Source: Rhizobium glycinendophyticum (GTDB lineage Bacteria; Pseudomonadota; Alphaproteobacteria; Rhizobiales; Rhizobiaceae). Taken from it: DNA of 64,000 bases. The stretch is from contig NZ_VFYP01000002.1 of the NCBI RefSeq assembly GCF_006443685.1, forward strand, positions 124,001-188,000. The letters are read 5' to 3'. Position numbers and translations under genes: made by a program. Shown here piece by piece: positions 63,294-64,000 of this stretch. The notes beneath the pieces were generated by a model that was not told the DNA's origin, searched no databases, and saw nothing but the letters and a program-made list of their open reading frames with translations. The stretch's first letter is position 1. Each line of letters begins with the position of its first letter.

Positions 63294-64000
63294 ATGAAGA
63301 TCACATCGCTTCAGACATACGTCGTCGCAACCCCCGCGCCGCATATCGGCGGCATGTATTGGATTTTCGTTGAGCTGGAGACGGCCTGCGGTATCCGCGG
63401 CGTCGGCGAAATCTATTCGACGGCTTTCCATCCCTCGGGCATTGCCATGCTGGTGGAAGACGTTTTCGCCCGCTACCTGGATGGCCACGACCCACATCAG
63501 ATCGAACGCTTCTGGCGTGCCGCCTATTCGAGCGGCTTCACCCAGCGCCCGGATCCGACCATGGTCGGCATCATCTCCGGGCTTGAAATTGCCTGCTGGG
63601 ACATCATCGGAAAGGCTGCGGGGCGTCCGGTGGCCGACCTTCTCGGCGGCACCGTGCACGAGAAGCTGCGGGCCTATACCTATCTCTATCCGAAAGACGC
63701 CAACGGCGAATATGACTACAACGATCCGGATCTCGCCGCAGAAGAAGCGATCCGCATGGTGGATGCCGGCTTCACCGCCGTGAAGTTCGATCCGGCTGGC
63801 CCGTACACCAACTATTCCGGGCACCAGTTGTCATTGCCGGTTATGGATCGCTGCGAGGAGTTTTGCCGAAAGATCCGCGACGCGATCGGCAACCGGGCGG
63901 ATATCCTGTTCGGCACCCATGGCCAGATGGTCCCCTCGTCGGCGATCCGGCTTGCCAAGCGGCTGGAGAAATATGATCCGCTCTGGTTCGAGGAACCCGT
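63294..64000 (+). CDS. enolase-superfamily dehydratase/racemase, truncated by the window edge
   Basis: The frame from ATG 63294 (AAGGGAATAGCC before it) stays open to the window end, about 235 codons. The N-terminal capping domain and start of the barrel are visible (VGIISGLEIACWDIIGKAAGRPVADLLGG, AGFTAVKFDPAG, RLAKRLEKYDPLWFEEP), typical of the mandelate racemase branch acting on sugar acids. FGTHGQM stands where many members have DxNxxW, so the metal-ligand pattern is unusual. Co-directional with the aldehyde dehydrogenase, suggesting a sugar-acid or hydroxy-aldehyde pathway. Confidence 0.85.
   Translation, partial: MKITSLQTYVVATPAPHIGGMYWIFVELETACGIRGVGEIYSTAFHPSGIAMLVEDVFARYLDGHDPHQIERFWRAAYSSGFTQRPDPTMVGIISGLEIACWDIIGKAAGRPVADLLGGTVHEKLRAYTYLYPKDANGEYDYNDPDLAAEEAIRMVDAGFTAVKFDPAGPYTNYSGHQLSLPVMDRCEEFCRKIRDAIGNRADILFGTHGQMVPSSAIRLAKRLEKYDPLWFEEP

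Overview
The window is a piece of an alphaproteobacterial chromosome, most likely from the order Rhizobiales and family Rhizobiaceae (Rhizobium/Agrobacterium/Ensifer/Shinella type). The evidence is the aerobic cobaltochelatase pair cobS-cobT, a 5-aminolevulinate synthase (C4 haem pathway), an EcfG-like sigma factor with GGAAC-N18/19-TT promoters, NAD-dependent formate dehydrogenase (fds), a form II coxSLM operon, and uniformly high-GC coding sequence. No species can be assigned from the sequence alone.

Layout. 1-14,735 is core chromosome. On the minus strand are a J-domain protein, cobS, cobT and a partial lipoprotein; bolA is divergent; aroK-aroB-CNNM/CBS transporter form one overlapping minus-strand operon. 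On the plus strand are a 49-residue membrane protein, xerD, accA, a lipoprotein L,D-transpeptidase and a TusA-like gene. A CobW GTPase and a DacF-type carboxypeptidase lie on the minus strand, followed by a plus-strand M20 amidohydrolase.

14,822-26,074: a tRNA-Arg(CCT) is the attachment site of an 11.2-kb integrated element bounded by a perfect 46-bp direct repeat. The element has an integrase with an Arc-type repressor, a divergent early operon (excisionase-like protein, replication-initiator-like protein with iteron-like repeats), a PrtN-like activator, and a strikingly small structural set: protease-major capsid fusion, head-tail protein, tail assembly chaperone with a probable -1 frameshift, and tape measure. 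No terminase, portal, tail tube, sheath, fibre or recognised lysis gene is seen. All its genes look intact and many overlap by 4 bp, so it may be a capsid- and tail-length-encoding phage satellite rather than a decayed prophage. This is the best candidate here for an undescribed system.

26,199-30,892 is a stress island: an EcfG-like sigma factor, a previously hidden NepR-like anti-sigma factor, topoisomerase IB, a ferritin-like DUF892 protein, a BON-domain protein and several small proteins. Five EcfG-type promoters sit in its intergenic gaps. 30,898-43,124 carries a metal P-type ATPase, dxr, a serine hydrolase, hemA (with an upstream FNR/FixK-type box), coxM-coxL-coxS, a glycine-zipper lipoprotein and tamA; tamB follows to 47,315. 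Then come an Lrp regulator with divergent arginase, a soluble double-PAS chemoreceptor with cheW, and an asparaginase.

52,338-60,637 is a compact minus-strand run: lactate dehydrogenase, LysR regulator, fdsG, fdsB, a DUF4287 gene, fdsA, fdhD, fdsD, with a candidate LysR operator inside the end of the regulator gene. The right edge has another LysR gene, an aldehyde dehydrogenase and a truncated enolase-superfamily gene, probably sugar-acid or aldehyde catabolism.
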